In this document: positions 26,044 through 34,398 of the stretch, in pieces
How the letters are laid out: every line of letters begins with the position of its first letter
How positions within the stretch are numbered: position 1 is the first letter of the stretch
The notes under the pieces: model-generated
What the model was told of the DNA's origin: nothing
Databases searched by the model: none
Seen by the model: only the letters and a program-made list of their open reading frames with translations
NCBI RefSeq assembly: GCF_013127955.1
Contig: NZ_CP053435.1
Span: 682,001 to 746,000, forward strand
Direction of reading: 5' to 3'
DNA: 64,000 nt
From: Spirosoma taeanense
GTDB taxonomy: Bacteria > Bacteroidota > Bacteroidia > Cytophagales > Spirosomataceae
Program-made: the position numbers and the translations under genes

Positions 26044-26340
26044 ATGACCTTACAAGAACTAACTGACCAGATTCGGACCAAAGCCACGCACGCCGATAGC
26101 CTCAACGCCACGGCTAAAATCGTAACCGATCAGGGTGTAGTGTACATTGATGCCAAACAATCGCCCGCTGTGGTTTCGAACGATGATAAACCGGCTGACT
26201 GCGATCTTTACGTCAGTATAAACGACCTCGTTCGTATGGGCACCGGCGATCTGAACCCCATGATGGCGTTCATGTCGGGCAAGCTCAAGGTGAAAGGCGA
26301 TATGGGCATTGCTATGAAAATGGGTCAGGTAATGGCCTAG
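26044..26340 (+). CDS. SCP2-like sterol/lipid carrier domain protein
   Basis: 98 residues from the ATG at 26044; the longer upstream open frame is not credible. It is a single SCP-2 domain: a basic/amphipathic N-terminal helix (TLQELTDQIRTKA), a beta-sheet (IVTDQGVVYIDAKQ), DCDLYVSINDLVRMGTGDLNPMMAFMSGKLKVKGDMGIAMKMG, where the M(A/S)FMSGKLKVKGD segment is the family hallmark. Such proteins bind lipids or acyl-CoA in a hydrophobic tunnel; no specific partner is seen. It ends in a terminator-like structure, so it is probably transcribed alone. Confidence 0.88.
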   Translation: MTLQELTDQIRTKATHADSLNATAKIVTDQGVVYIDAKQSPAVVSNDDKPADCDLYVSINDLVRMGTGDLNPMMAFMSGKLKVKGDMGIAMKMGQVMA

Positions 26341-26374
26341 AACAACCAGACAAAAGGCGGTTAAATGGGCGAAG

Positions 26375-26429
26375 GCCCGGTGTTGTGCGGAATAAGTTAA
26401 TGCTTAACTTCGCTTCATACCGGGCTTTT
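26375..26429 (+). terminator. Terminator-like nested hairpin after the SCP2 gene
   Basis: Outer arms GCCCGGT (26375-26381) / ACCGGGC (26419-26425) followed by TTTT; an inner stem AAGTTAA / TTAACTT (26394-26400, 26404-26410). The T run is short. Confidence 0.6.
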
Positions 26430-26475
26430 GTGGAATTATACGGATTTTATATAACTTTTTTTACTTTTCCTGCCT

Positions 26476-27936
26476 ATGACCCCGCTCTCGAAGGATTCTC
26501 GCCGAAAGTTTTTAAAACAGGGTGCCCTGGCCGTTGTTGCAGCCGCCACTGGAAGTTTTACGATTGTTCCGCGCCACGTATTGGGCGGCAAACGGCCCGA
26601 TGGCTCACCCGTTATTGCCCCGTCCGATAAGTTGAATATTGCGGCTGTTGGCTGTGGTGGCAAAGCCGACGTGAACATCCGGCATGCGTTCAACAACGGC
26701 TCCGACAATATTGTGGCCCTCTGCGACGTAGACGACCGGCAGTCGAAAAAATACCGGACTCAGTTTCCCAACGCTCCTTATTTTCAGGATTACCGCGAAC
26801 TGCTCGACAAAGCAGGTAAAACGTTCGACGCGGTCATTGTGAGCACACCCGACCATATGCACGCGCCTATTGCGATGGCAGCTATGCAGCTCGGCAAGCA
26901 CGTTTACGTCGAAAAGCCACTAACCCACGACATCTATGAGGCCCGGATGCTAACCGAAGCCGCCCGCAAATACAAGGTTGTTACGCAGATGGGTAACCAG
27001 GGGAGTTCGGGCGACGCCACGCGGATTATCGAAAAAGCGATTCAGGATAAGCTCATCGGGCACGTTCATACCGTCTATTGCTGGACCAACCGCCCCGTAT
27101 GGCCGCAGGGCGTTCAGTCGCCAAAAGACAAAGGCGAATCGCAGCCCGTACCGCCGGAAGTGAACTGGCCCCTCTGGCTCGGTACGGCCCCCGCCCGTCC
27201 GTATCATGAAGCCTATATGCCAACCCGCTGGCGCGGATACTGGGATTTTGGTACCGGTGCGTTGGGCGATATGGGGTGCCATTTTATCGATGTTCCGTTC
27301 CGGGCGCTCAGACTCAAATACCCAACCTCCGTCGAATGCAGTGTGGGCTCGGTCTATTCCGATTTCTTTAAAGAAGCGTTCTATGACGACGTATGCCCTC
27401 CATCGTCGGTTATCCACCTGACGTTTCCATCCGAGGACCGGAAGGTGAAAGAAATCAAGTTCTCGTGGTTCGATGGCGGCATCCGCCCGCAATTGCCCGA
27501 AGGGATTGAGTACAGCGATGTATTCCGGGATGAGAATGGCGGAATGCTGTTTATCGGCACTAAAGGTATGCTGACGGGCGGGCTGTTTGGCAACGATCCA
27601 AAGCTGCTGCCTGCTAGTAAGTTTGCCGATAAAGCTCTGCCCGCCCCCGAAAAGCCGCTGGTAGAAGGCAAAACCGAGGGTCACCAGCAGCAATGGGTAA
27701 AAGCCTGTAAGCAGGGCCACGGTGCCTATACGTCCTCGCCCTTTGAAGAAGCCGGTCCGCTCACCGAAACCGTGCTGATGGGTAATCTAGCTACGCGCTC
27801 GTATCTGGCGCGCGAAGACGGCAAATTCCCCGGTCGCAAAAAGCTCCTCTGGGATGGCGAGACAATGCGGATAACCAATTTTGACTACGCTAACCAGTTC
27901 GTAAAGCGGCAGTACAATGGTGGCTATACGTTATAA
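26476..27936 (+). CDS. Tat-exported Gfo/Idh/MocA family oxidoreductase
   Basis: 486 residues. An N-terminal twin-arginine signal (SRRKFLKQGALAVVAAA) suggests export of a folded, cofactor-loaded enzyme to the periplasm. The NAD(P)-binding fold begins at ~55 (LNIAAVGCGGKADVNI), EKPLTHD carries the conserved Lys, and the C-terminal domain has FGTGALGDMGCHFIDVPF with the catalytic-type His. Members act on sugars or sugar acids, several making 3-keto-glycosides. With two DUF1080 proteins 17-20 kb away this enzyme could make their substrates (inference). It is preceded by a terminator and followed, 89 bp on, by a kinase gene. Confidence 0.9.
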   Translation: MTPLSKDSRRKFLKQGALAVVAAATGSFTIVPRHVLGGKRPDGSPVIAPSDKLNIAAVGCGGKADVNIRHAFNNGSDNIVALCDVDDRQSKKYRTQFPNAPYFQDYRELLDKAGKTFDAVIVSTPDHMHAPIAMAAMQLGKHVYVEKPLTHDIYEARMLTEAARKYKVVTQMGNQGSSGDATRIIEKAIQDKLIGHVHTVYCWTNRPVWPQGVQSPKDKGESQPVPPEVNWPLWLGTAPARPYHEAYMPTRWRGYWDFGTGALGDMGCHFIDVPFRALRLKYPTSVECSVGSVYSDFFKEAFYDDVCPPSSVIHLTFPSEDRKVKEIKFSWFDGGIRPQLPEGIEYSDVFRDENGGMLFIGTKGMLTGGLFGNDPKLLPASKFADKALPAPEKPLVEGKTEGHQQQWVKACKQGHGAYTSSPFEEAGPLTETVLMGNLATRSYLAREDGKFPGRKKLLWDGETMRITNFDYANQFVKRQYNGGYTL

Positions 27937-28025
27937 ATGCGATTGAGGGCGTGGGAACCGCCCTCAACTGTTACTTCTTGCTTTGCAGTGGCCTCCCCTT
28001 ACCTTAACGGTATTCCTGACCTATC

Positions 28026-29984
28026 ATGAACAATTGGCCGCAATCGATCCTTCTGCTGCTGGGCAGTTGCCTGCTGATGTTGCATGTATCGGCCCAGCCG
28101 GTTGTCAGGCTGGCCTCTGCCAGTGATGGGGTATCGCTGGAAGGCCATCTGGTTTATTTTCAGGATTCTACCCATATCCGCACCGTATCCGACGTGCTGC
28201 AACCGAAAATTCAGGCTGCCTTTTCCTCCGTTACTACCCCCGTCCCCAACTTTGGGTATGTTACAGGACTTGAAGCAGCCAATCCGGTCTGGTTACGTTT
28301 TCGGGTGCAGAACGCTGACCCGCAGCCACAGACCTGGCTTACGGAGATCGACTTCTGGTGCTTCGACGAACTTCAGCTTTTTGTGGTTGATGGTCAGAAT
28401 CGAGTCTTATCTGCCTCGCCGGTCATTGGCTGGAAAACGCCCGTTAACGAGCGGCTTCGGCAGCATCGTCACTATTGGTTTCCCTTTACGCTGGGGGGCC
28501 GGCAGAACGTAACGGTGTACCTGCGGATGCTCAAACGGCGCGGAACGCAGATTGTGCCCATCAAACTTATTCGTGAATCGGTTTATGAATCGGTCGTCCA
28601 GCGGGGGTATCTGTTCTGGGGCGGGGTACTGTTTACGTTGTCGTTCGTGGCAATCGTGAGCCTGTTCTTTTTTCTGGCTACGTTCGATCGCATTTATTCA
28701 AAATATATCCTTTGTCTGTTTGGTCTGCTGGGCTTCTTCTTTATCAACGATGGTTTTATGAACCAGTTTGCCTTTGAGACGCAATTCTGGCTGCCTAGGC
28801 AAAACGTTTATTTTCTGTTCCCACTGATTCTGTTTTATTCTCAACTGCTGTTTGTTCGCTCGTTTCTGACCCTGCGCCATACGCCTTCCTACCGCTGGCA
28901 TACCGCCGGGACGGTAGTGCTGTGGTGCGGAGGGTTCTGTCTGCTGGCGTTGACCGCCGAATGGTTCTGGCCCCTGACGCCAACGGCCGAGCTGGTGCTC
29001 ATGCGCATTTTTTCGGTATTCTACTGGTTCCCGATGCCGGTTATTGTCGCCTACATTGTTGTTAGTATTGTTCGCGGATATCACGTTCGGGAGGCCTGGT
29101 TGTATTTGGTGGCGGTGTCGCCGTTCTACGCGCTGAATCTTGGCCAGGTGTTTGCTAACTTCCGAATAATCCCAACCTATGAACCCGTTGCTGATTTTAC
29201 ATATTACGGCATGGCAGCTCTGTTCGAAGTGCTCGCTCTGACGTTTGGACTGGCTTACCGCTACAAGCTGGACCGCGACCAGACGGAACGGCTCATGCAG
29301 GAGCGCACCCGGCAGCAGCAGCGGACCTATGAAGCAGAAGTCCAGACGCTGGCCATGAAAAACAGTCTGCTCGTTGAAAAAGAACGGATTGCCCGGGATC
29401 TGCACGATAACGTAGGGGCACATCTGGCCTTTGTAGTCACCAATCTGACGCACATCAGCGATCAGGCCGAAAAGCACCCAGTCAGCAATGGGCGGGAGTG
29501 GGCCGGGCAGTTACGAACCATCGTTACACATACGCGCGAAGCCGTAAAGCTTCTGCGCGAGACGATCTGGGCGATCCATCAGGAGAGCTTTACCGTTGAG
29601 GAATTTTCCGAGCGCTTAAATCAGTATATCAACCGTTACGTCCACGAAGCGGATGGTTTACACGTAGATGTCGTGGTAACGGGCTCACAAACTCAGCGGC
29701 TCACCTCGGCGCAGGTCCTGAATCTGTTCCGGATTGTGCAGGAAGCGCTGAACAACGTTATGAAACATGCACGCGCTACTACGGCGACGGTGCAATTAGG
29801 CGTTCAGTCCGGTGGTCATATCACCCTGCGAATTCGCGACAATGGACGGGGCTTCACCTGGGCTAACGGCGCTATGCACGAAAACCATTATGGACTGCAG
29901 AATATGCAGGCCCGTGCCCGCGAGCTGGGCGGCACATTCCGCGTTTTTGCCGAAGACGGAACAACCGTAGAGGTAGAAGTTTAA
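28026..29984 (+). CDS. 7TMR-DISM sensor histidine kinase
   Basis: 652 residues. Signal peptide to ~23; extracellular 7TMR-DISMED2 domain (~35-180, VWLRFRVQNADPQPQTWL); seven transmembrane helices (~195-415, including LFFFLATFDRIYSKYILCLFGLLGFFF); a coiled coil, then HisKA_3 (RIARDLHDNVG, phosphoacceptor His460) and HATPase_c (IVQEALNNVMKHA; IRDNGRGF; GLQNMQARARELGG). It should sense an outside ligand, perhaps a carbohydrate or other small molecule, and phosphorylate a NarL/LuxR-type regulator. No response regulator adjoins it; the only one in the window is 10 kb away. A close homologue is the next gene downstream. Confidence 0.92.
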   Translation: MNNWPQSILLLLGSCLLMLHVSAQPVVRLASASDGVSLEGHLVYFQDSTHIRTVSDVLQPKIQAAFSSVTTPVPNFGYVTGLEAANPVWLRFRVQNADPQPQTWLTEIDFWCFDELQLFVVDGQNRVLSASPVIGWKTPVNERLRQHRHYWFPFTLGGRQNVTVYLRMLKRRGTQIVPIKLIRESVYESVVQRGYLFWGGVLFTLSFVAIVSLFFFLATFDRIYSKYILCLFGLLGFFFINDGFMNQFAFETQFWLPRQNVYFLFPLILFYSQLLFVRSFLTLRHTPSYRWHTAGTVVLWCGGFCLLALTAEWFWPLTPTAELVLMRIFSVFYWFPMPVIVAYIVVSIVRGYHVREAWLYLVAVSPFYALNLGQVFANFRIIPTYEPVADFTYYGMAALFEVLALTFGLAYRYKLDRDQTERLMQERTRQQQRTYEAEVQTLAMKNSLLVEKERIARDLHDNVGAHLAFVVTNLTHISDQAEKHPVSNGREWAGQLRTIVTHTREAVKLLRETIWAIHQESFTVEEFSERLNQYINRYVHEADGLHVDVVVTGSQTQRLTSAQVLNLFRIVQEALNNVMKHARATTATVQLGVQSGGHITLRIRDNGRGFTWANGAMHENHYGLQNMQARARELGGTFRVFAEDGTTVEVEV

Positions 29985-30019
29985 AGGAAGCATACAATGG
30001 TTAATCAACCTAAAACACA

Positions 30020-30048
30020 AGCGGGAATCGTGTAGAACGATTCCCGCT
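30020..30048 (+). terminator. Perfect 12-bp stem-loop after the kinase gene
   Basis: AGCGGGAATCGT (30020-30031), five-base loop, ACGATTCCCGCT (30037-30048). No T run follows, so it may act as an mRNA-stabilising hairpin or a rho-assisted end. Confidence 0.6.
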
Positions 30049-30252
30049 AATGCAGCAGTACAGAAGGAAGGTTTAATCGTATCACTGACAAGTAGATTAA
30101 TAAGGTATGGATTAGTAAAAAGGTTGATTAAGTAGATTTTTGGTATGGAGTATTGGTTTGTTAGTATAAAAAATACGAATTATTAAAATATTTCTCTAAA
30201 AAGGGGGGTAGTTCGTACGGAAACAAATTACTTTTAACCGCTTCCTGAATTA

Positions 30253-30280
30253 TTGCCGTATCAAAACAAACTTATTTTTG
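30253..30280 (+). promoter_or_regulatory. Promoter of the second 7TMR-DISM kinase
   Basis: TTG at 30253-30255, 17 bases, then TATTTTTG at 30273-30280, an exact TAnnTTTG match. It starts transcription about 130 bases before the ATG at 30419, leaving a long leader. The remaining AT-rich sequence between 30049 and 30252 shows no gene. Confidence 0.6.
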
Positions 30281-30282
30281 GC

Positions 30283-30306
30283 AAGGAGTCATACTCCTTA
30301 AGGAGT
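30283..30306. promoter_or_regulatory. Alternating dyad at the start of the kinase leader
   Basis: AAGGAGT (30283-30289), ACTCCTT (30293-30299) and AAGGAGT (30300-30306) alternate. The middle copy can pair with either neighbour, and the last two form a perfect 14-bp palindrome. Position just after the -7 element suits an operator or a switchable RNA hairpin. Confidence 0.45.
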
Positions 30307-30418
30307 AATTTTTAAGACCCCTGAAAATTGTTTGCCGTTTACACAATATCTATGTAACTGCCTAATTAACAGCTCTTAAATTTTGTTACCCGAAATTGAC
30401 TTATGATCCGTTACGCCC

Positions 30419-32314
30419 ATGGGTCCGGTTGGTCGTTTGCTATTGTGTACACTGCTGGGATTACTTGGCCATCTGCAGAATAGCCGGGCTTCAACGCCCG
30501 TTATTCAACTTTCAGATACTACCCAACAGATCTCATTTGAAGAGGGATTGTATGTGCTCAATGATCCGCTCAACCAGTTATCAGTTCAGGATCTGGTCAG
30601 AGAATCCCGGAGCTATCAATTCGAAGCTGTAAATACGCCCATTAGCCTGGTGAACCATCAGACGATCTGGCTACGGTTTACGGCCGAAAATGTCGAGAGC
30701 GGCTCATTGCCTATGTTACTGGAAATCGATTACCCATACCTGGAGACCGTTAGCGCGTACGTCATTAGTCAGCGAGGCCCTGAGTTGGTGGTTCCCGAAC
30801 TGGGCTGGCGAATTCCAGCCATAAAACGCCCTTACGTGCATCGGAATTTCGTGTTACCTATCAGCTTCCCGGGCCGCCAGTCCGTAGAGGTATACGTGCG
30901 GATTCGCCGTGAGGCAGGTATGTTGGTGATACCGGTCCGGCTTTGGCAACCGGAAGCCTTCCGGTTACACGATCTGAATGAAACAATGATCTGGGGCCTG
31001 ATTGTTGGCTGGCTTCTGTTTGCGGTTGGTTTCAGCTTGTTTGTATTTGCTGTACACCGGCAGAATATTTACTTATTCTATAGCTTCTACATCCTGGTTC
31101 AGTCGGGCGCGTTGCTTAGCACGGCCGGGCTGCTGGAAAACCTATATTTTAATGCCGATTGGGGCATTGGCGGGAATCATACCCGTCAAATTCTTATGCT
31201 GCTGAGCGCTGGAAGTAATTTTTTGTTCGTACGTTCCTTTGTAACTATCAAAAAGAGCGAGACGGGCTGGTACAGCCGCTGGAGCCGATTCACGCTGCTG
31301 GCGTGGGGAGGGCTGGCTGGCGTCGTTGGCGTCTTTGGTTTATTTACCGGAACAATTGATACGACAGCCGAACAGACTGCCTTCGAGATTTTGGTTGGCC
31401 TGATTCGTCTGGTCTATGCCCTTATCCTGTTCCTAACGCTCAGTACGGTTATTAAAGGACTGCGTTTACAGGAAAGCGTTTCGGTAGCTCAGCTTTATCT
31501 GCTGGCATTTACCCCCTTGCTGCTGATTAGCCTGGAGCAATTTTTAGGCTGGCTCATGCCCAATGAGAATTATACCCATATCCGGATCAACGATTATATT
31601 TTTGCCGTCGTATTTGAAACCGTCGTTCTGCTATTTGGTCTGATTTACCGCTTTAAAACGTATCGCGATGAGCGCGAAAACGCGCTCCGGCAACAAAACC
31701 AGCTTGCCCTGCAGGCCCAACAGACCGAGCGCGCCCGCCTGGCCCGGGAGCTTCACGATGGGGTGGGGCCTGAACTGGCCGTGCTGAAAATGCAGCTGGA
31801 GATTGAATCAGACCAGAATGGGGCAGTGCCCCGACCGCAGCTTAAGCGCTTTATTGAGGATGTCGACCGGATTAGCCGTGATATTCGGGATGTGTCGCAT
31901 GCGCTCATGCCTGCCGACCTGCGAGCGCAAGGCCTGGTCCTGAGTCTGGAACAGTTAGTCGCCCAACTAACGGCAGTACAGTCTGGCGCTGAAATTAATT
32001 TTACGCACGGAGACATCGGGCAAATGACAGCCGTTGTCGAGCAGACGGTCTATCAAATGACTAAAGAGCTCCTGAACAACATGTTCAAACACGCCCATGC
32101 ATCATTGATTGATATAGAACTATACCGCCAGAATGGCAATCTTCTGCTGACAATCGCTGACAACGGCGTTGGCTATGATCCCGCAATTGTAGAGCGGGTC
32201 GAAGGCATCGGGCTGCGTAATATTCAGACCAGCGCAGAGGCCTTGCAGGGCGAATTCGAGATCCGCCGTAAACCGACCGGAGGAATGCTTCACCGGATTA
32301 CGCTACCGGTTTGA
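30419..32314 (+). CDS. 7TMR-DISM sensor histidine kinase (paralogue)
   Basis: 631 residues from the ATG at 30419; another ATG at 30403 is out of frame. Layout is as in the preceding gene: short signal, DISMED2 extracellular domain (~35-180, IWLRFTAENVESGSLPML), seven membrane helices (~190-410), coiled coil (RQQNQLALQAQQ), HisKA_3 (RARLARELHDGVG, His446) and HATPase_c (MTKELLNNMFKHAH; IADNGVGYDP; GIGLRNIQTSAEALQG). It is clearly a diverged paralogue of the upstream kinase with its own promoter and leader. No regulator is adjacent. Confidence 0.92.
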   Translation: MGPVGRLLLCTLLGLLGHLQNSRASTPVIQLSDTTQQISFEEGLYVLNDPLNQLSVQDLVRESRSYQFEAVNTPISLVNHQTIWLRFTAENVESGSLPMLLEIDYPYLETVSAYVISQRGPELVVPELGWRIPAIKRPYVHRNFVLPISFPGRQSVEVYVRIRREAGMLVIPVRLWQPEAFRLHDLNETMIWGLIVGWLLFAVGFSLFVFAVHRQNIYLFYSFYILVQSGALLSTAGLLENLYFNADWGIGGNHTRQILMLLSAGSNFLFVRSFVTIKKSETGWYSRWSRFTLLAWGGLAGVVGVFGLFTGTIDTTAEQTAFEILVGLIRLVYALILFLTLSTVIKGLRLQESVSVAQLYLLAFTPLLLISLEQFLGWLMPNENYTHIRINDYIFAVVFETVVLLFGLIYRFKTYRDERENALRQQNQLALQAQQTERARLARELHDGVGPELAVLKMQLEIESDQNGAVPRPQLKRFIEDVDRISRDIRDVSHALMPADLRAQGLVLSLEQLVAQLTAVQSGAEINFTHGDIGQMTAVVEQTVYQMTKELLNNMFKHAHASLIDIELYRQNGNLLLTIADNGVGYDPAIVERVEGIGLRNIQTSAEALQGEFEIRRKPTGGMLHRITLPV

Positions 32315-32316
32315 GG

Positions 32317-33672
32317 TTACCCTTCAATCCACACTGTTTTTACGTTGACGAATTCTTTCAGGCCGATCTCCGACAGTTCGCGTCCGAAACCTGATTGCTT
32401 AATGCCGCCGAAGGGCACCCGGGCATCGGACCGCATCAGGCCGTTGACAAATACAGAGCCAACCTGTAACTGGCGCGCCAGTCGGTCTGCTTTAGCTATA
32501 TCCTCTGTCCAGATAGCCGAGCCCAGGCCAAAGTCGGACAGGTTGGCCAGCCGAACGGCGTCGGATTCGTTTTTAGCTTCAATTAGAACGGCCAGGGGCC
32601 CAAAGGTTTCTTCGTCATAAGCTGGCATTCCGGGTTTCACTTTGTGGAGCAGCATCGGCTGCACATTGCACCCGTCTCGGTTACCGCCGGTGAGCAGTTT
32701 CGCTCCCTTGGCAACCGATTGACGGCATTGTCGTTCAATGGAATCCGCCAGGTCGAGCCGGGCCATAGGCCCCATGGTTGTGTCATCGTCGGTTGGGTCG
32801 CCCTGCCGGATCTGTTCAATATAGTGCAGCACAAGTTCGGTGAAGGGTTTCTTAACGGCCTTTTCAACAATAAACCGTTTGGCGGCAATGCAGCTCTGGC
32901 CTGCATTCTGCATACGGGACCGGACGGCGGTCTCGGCGGCTTTTTCCAGATCAGCATCGGCCAACACAAGCAACGCATCCGAACCCCCCAGCTCCAGGAC
33001 CGATTTTTTAATCTGACTGCCGGCAATCGTCGCCACGGAAGCCCCGGCCCGACTGCTGCCCGTAAGCGTAACGGCTTTCACCCGTCGGTCTTTCAACAGA
33101 CCATCAACGGGCGCAACGTCAATCAACAGCGACTGGAAAACGCCTTCCGGTAAGCCGCAGGTCCGGAAGACCTCATCAATCGCTAACGCACAGCCAAATA
33201 CGTTGGGAGCATGTTTGAGCAGGCCAACATTACCGGCGATCAGTCCCGGTATAGCAAATCGGAAAACCTGCCAGAATGGGAAGTTCCAGGGCATGATGGC
33301 CAGCACCGGGCCAAGGGGCTGGTAGGTAATGAAACTGGAGCGCGCTTCGGTCTGGATGGTCTGATCGGCTAAGAACTCAGCTGCGTGATCGGCGTAAAAG
33401 TGGCAGGAAAGCGCGCATTTATCAATCTCGGCCACGGCTTCTTTCAGGGTTTTCCCCATCTCAGACGTGATCAGCGCGCCAAGCTGCTGGTTGTTGGCTG
33501 TCAGGTGCTCGCCAACCCGGCGTAATGCATCCAGGCGCTCCTGAAGCGACAAAGCCGACCAGTCGGCAAAGGCCCGGTCGGCTTGTTTAAGTTTTCGCTC
33601 AATGACGGCTGGACTGTCGGCGCGGTAGGTTTTTAACTTCTTCTGGTTGTAAGGATTGATAGACGAAAACAT
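32317..33672 (-). CDS. NAD(P)-dependent succinate-semialdehyde/aldehyde dehydrogenase
   Basis: 451 residues, the short SSADH-like class. Family marks: [11 protein letters not shown] start, [17 protein letters not shown], Rossmann segment [10 protein letters not shown], general base Glu227 in LELGGSD, nucleophile Cys261 in [11 protein letters not shown], and VNVKTVW near the end. It oxidises an aldehyde such as succinate semialdehyde to the acid; the exact substrate is not fixed by sequence. Convergent with the second 7TMR-DISM gene (2-bp gap) and upstream of nothing on its strand except the MarR gene, 65 bp apart, with which it might be co-transcribed. Confidence 0.88.
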   Translation of the reverse strand: MFSSINPYNQKKLKTYRADSPAVIERKLKQADRAFADWSALSLQERLDALRRVGEHLTANNQQLGALITSEMGKTLKEAVAEIDKCALSCHFYADHAAEFLADQTIQTEARSSFITYQPLGPVLAIMPWNFPFWQVFRFAIPGLIAGNVGLLKHAPNVFGCALAIDEVFRTCGLPEGVFQSLLIDVAPVDGLLKDRRVKAVTLTGSSRAGASVATIAGSQIKKSVLELGGSDALLVLADADLEKAAETAVRSRMQNAGQSCIAAKRFIVEKAVKKPFTELVLHYIEQIRQGDPTDDDTTMGPMARLDLADSIERQCRQSVAKGAKLLTGGNRDGCNVQPMLLHKVKPGMPAYDEETFGPLAVLIEAKNESDAVRLANLSDFGLGSAIWTEDIAKADRLARQLQVGSVFVNGLMRSDARVPFGGIKQSGFGRELSEIGLKEFVNVKTVWIEG

Positions 33673-33737
33673 AACGATGGACGGCTTCCGATAGGCGATG
33701 CGAAGTGTTTTCCTTTCTCGTAAACCGGTTTTTCGCG

Positions 33738-34223
33738 CTACTGTTCGTCTTTCTCCAGTTCGGTCACGAGTTCGACCATTGTATCAATGACCAGTTCCAT
33801 CCGGTCGTGGCCAACAATAGCATCGAACCGGTCACGGCCTTCCTGCATGCAGTCGCGCAGGGCTATAAATAGCTCTTTTCCCCGTTCGTTCAGGAAAATA
33901 ACGCTCGACCGCGAGTCGGTTGGGTTCTTTTCTATGTGAATATACCCATCGGTTTCCAGCAGGCTGACAAGTTTACTCATCATCTGCTTCGTTACGCAGG
34001 CGCGTTTAGCCAGTTCGTTATTCGTAATGCCTCCTTCGTCAATATGCGCCAGGACCATCAGATAACTCATCTTGAAGTTTGTGTAACCCAGCGCGTGCAG
34101 ACGAGGCTCAACGAAATTATCCATGTACCGCTTTAGCCGCCACAACAACCGGCCTATTGACCGACCCCGGATAGCTCGGAACTGGTTAAAATCAAAGTTC
34201 TTTTTGTCTGTTTCCACGATCAT
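33738..34223 (-). CDS. MarR-family repressor of the efflux operon
   Basis: 161 residues. Winged-helix MarR fold: helices from ~20, the HTH/wing at GGITNNELAKRACVTKQMMSKLVSLLETDGYIHIEKNPTDSRSSVIFLNERG, and N- and C-terminal dimerisation helices. It is divergent from the EmrA gene, and three inverted repeats of TAGTCAA-N5-TTGACTA fill the space between them, overlapping both promoters. It should repress its own gene and the pump, with release by a drug or phenolic ligand as known for EmrR/MarR. Confidence 0.9.
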   Translation of the reverse strand: MIVETDKKNFDFNQFRAIRGRSIGRLLWRLKRYMDNFVEPRLHALGYTNFKMSYLMVLAHIDEGGITNNELAKRACVTKQMMSKLVSLLETDGYIHIEKNPTDSRSSVIFLNERGKELFIALRDCMQEGRDRFDAIVGHDRMELVIDTMVELVTELEKDEQ

Positions 34224-34271
34224 ACTGGCAAAGTATAAAAAAACCGGAACAATTTTTTAGAGAAACTTTGA

Positions 34272-34279
34272 CAAATATA
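34272..34279 (-). promoter_or_regulatory. -7 element of the marR gene
   Basis: Minus-strand TATATTTG is an exact TAnnTTTG match, with a TTG (plus-strand CAA at 34303-34305) 23 bases upstream. It overlaps the first two bases of MarR operator 1, so binding there should block it. Confidence 0.55.
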
Positions 34280-34296
34280 GTCAACCTGTTTGACTT
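34278..34296. promoter_or_regulatory. MarR operator 1
   Basis: TAGTCAA-CCTGT-TTGACTT: arms match at six of seven positions to the dyad TAGTCAA-N5-TTGACTA. It covers the -33 TTG of the emrA promoter and the edge of the marR -7. Confidence 0.7.
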
Positions 34297-34320
34297 TATA
34301 GTCAACTCAGTTTACTTTTG
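34290..34320 (+). promoter_or_regulatory. Promoter of the emrA-emrB-tolC operon
   Basis: TTG at 34290-34292, 20 bases, TACTTTTG at 34313-34320 (exact TAnnTTTG). It is embedded among three MarR operators and is 79 bp upstream of the emrA ATG. Confidence 0.7.
34299..34317. promoter_or_regulatory. MarR operator 2
   Basis: TAGTCAA-CTCAG-TTTACTT is a weaker copy (five of seven on the right arm). It overlaps the -7 element of emrA and is centred 21 bp from operator 1. Confidence 0.5.
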
Positions 34321-34328
34321 TTCGATAA

Positions 34329-34347
34329 TAGTCAAAAAGGTTGACTA
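34329..34347. promoter_or_regulatory. MarR operator 3
   Basis: TAGTCAA-AAAGG-TTGACTA is a perfect dyad, centred 30 bp from operator 2, just downstream of the emrA promoter. Confidence 0.75.
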
Positions 34348-34398
34348 TGAAATTTGTTCTATCACAAACCCCAGTTTTCCCTTTCGATAGATACGTGT

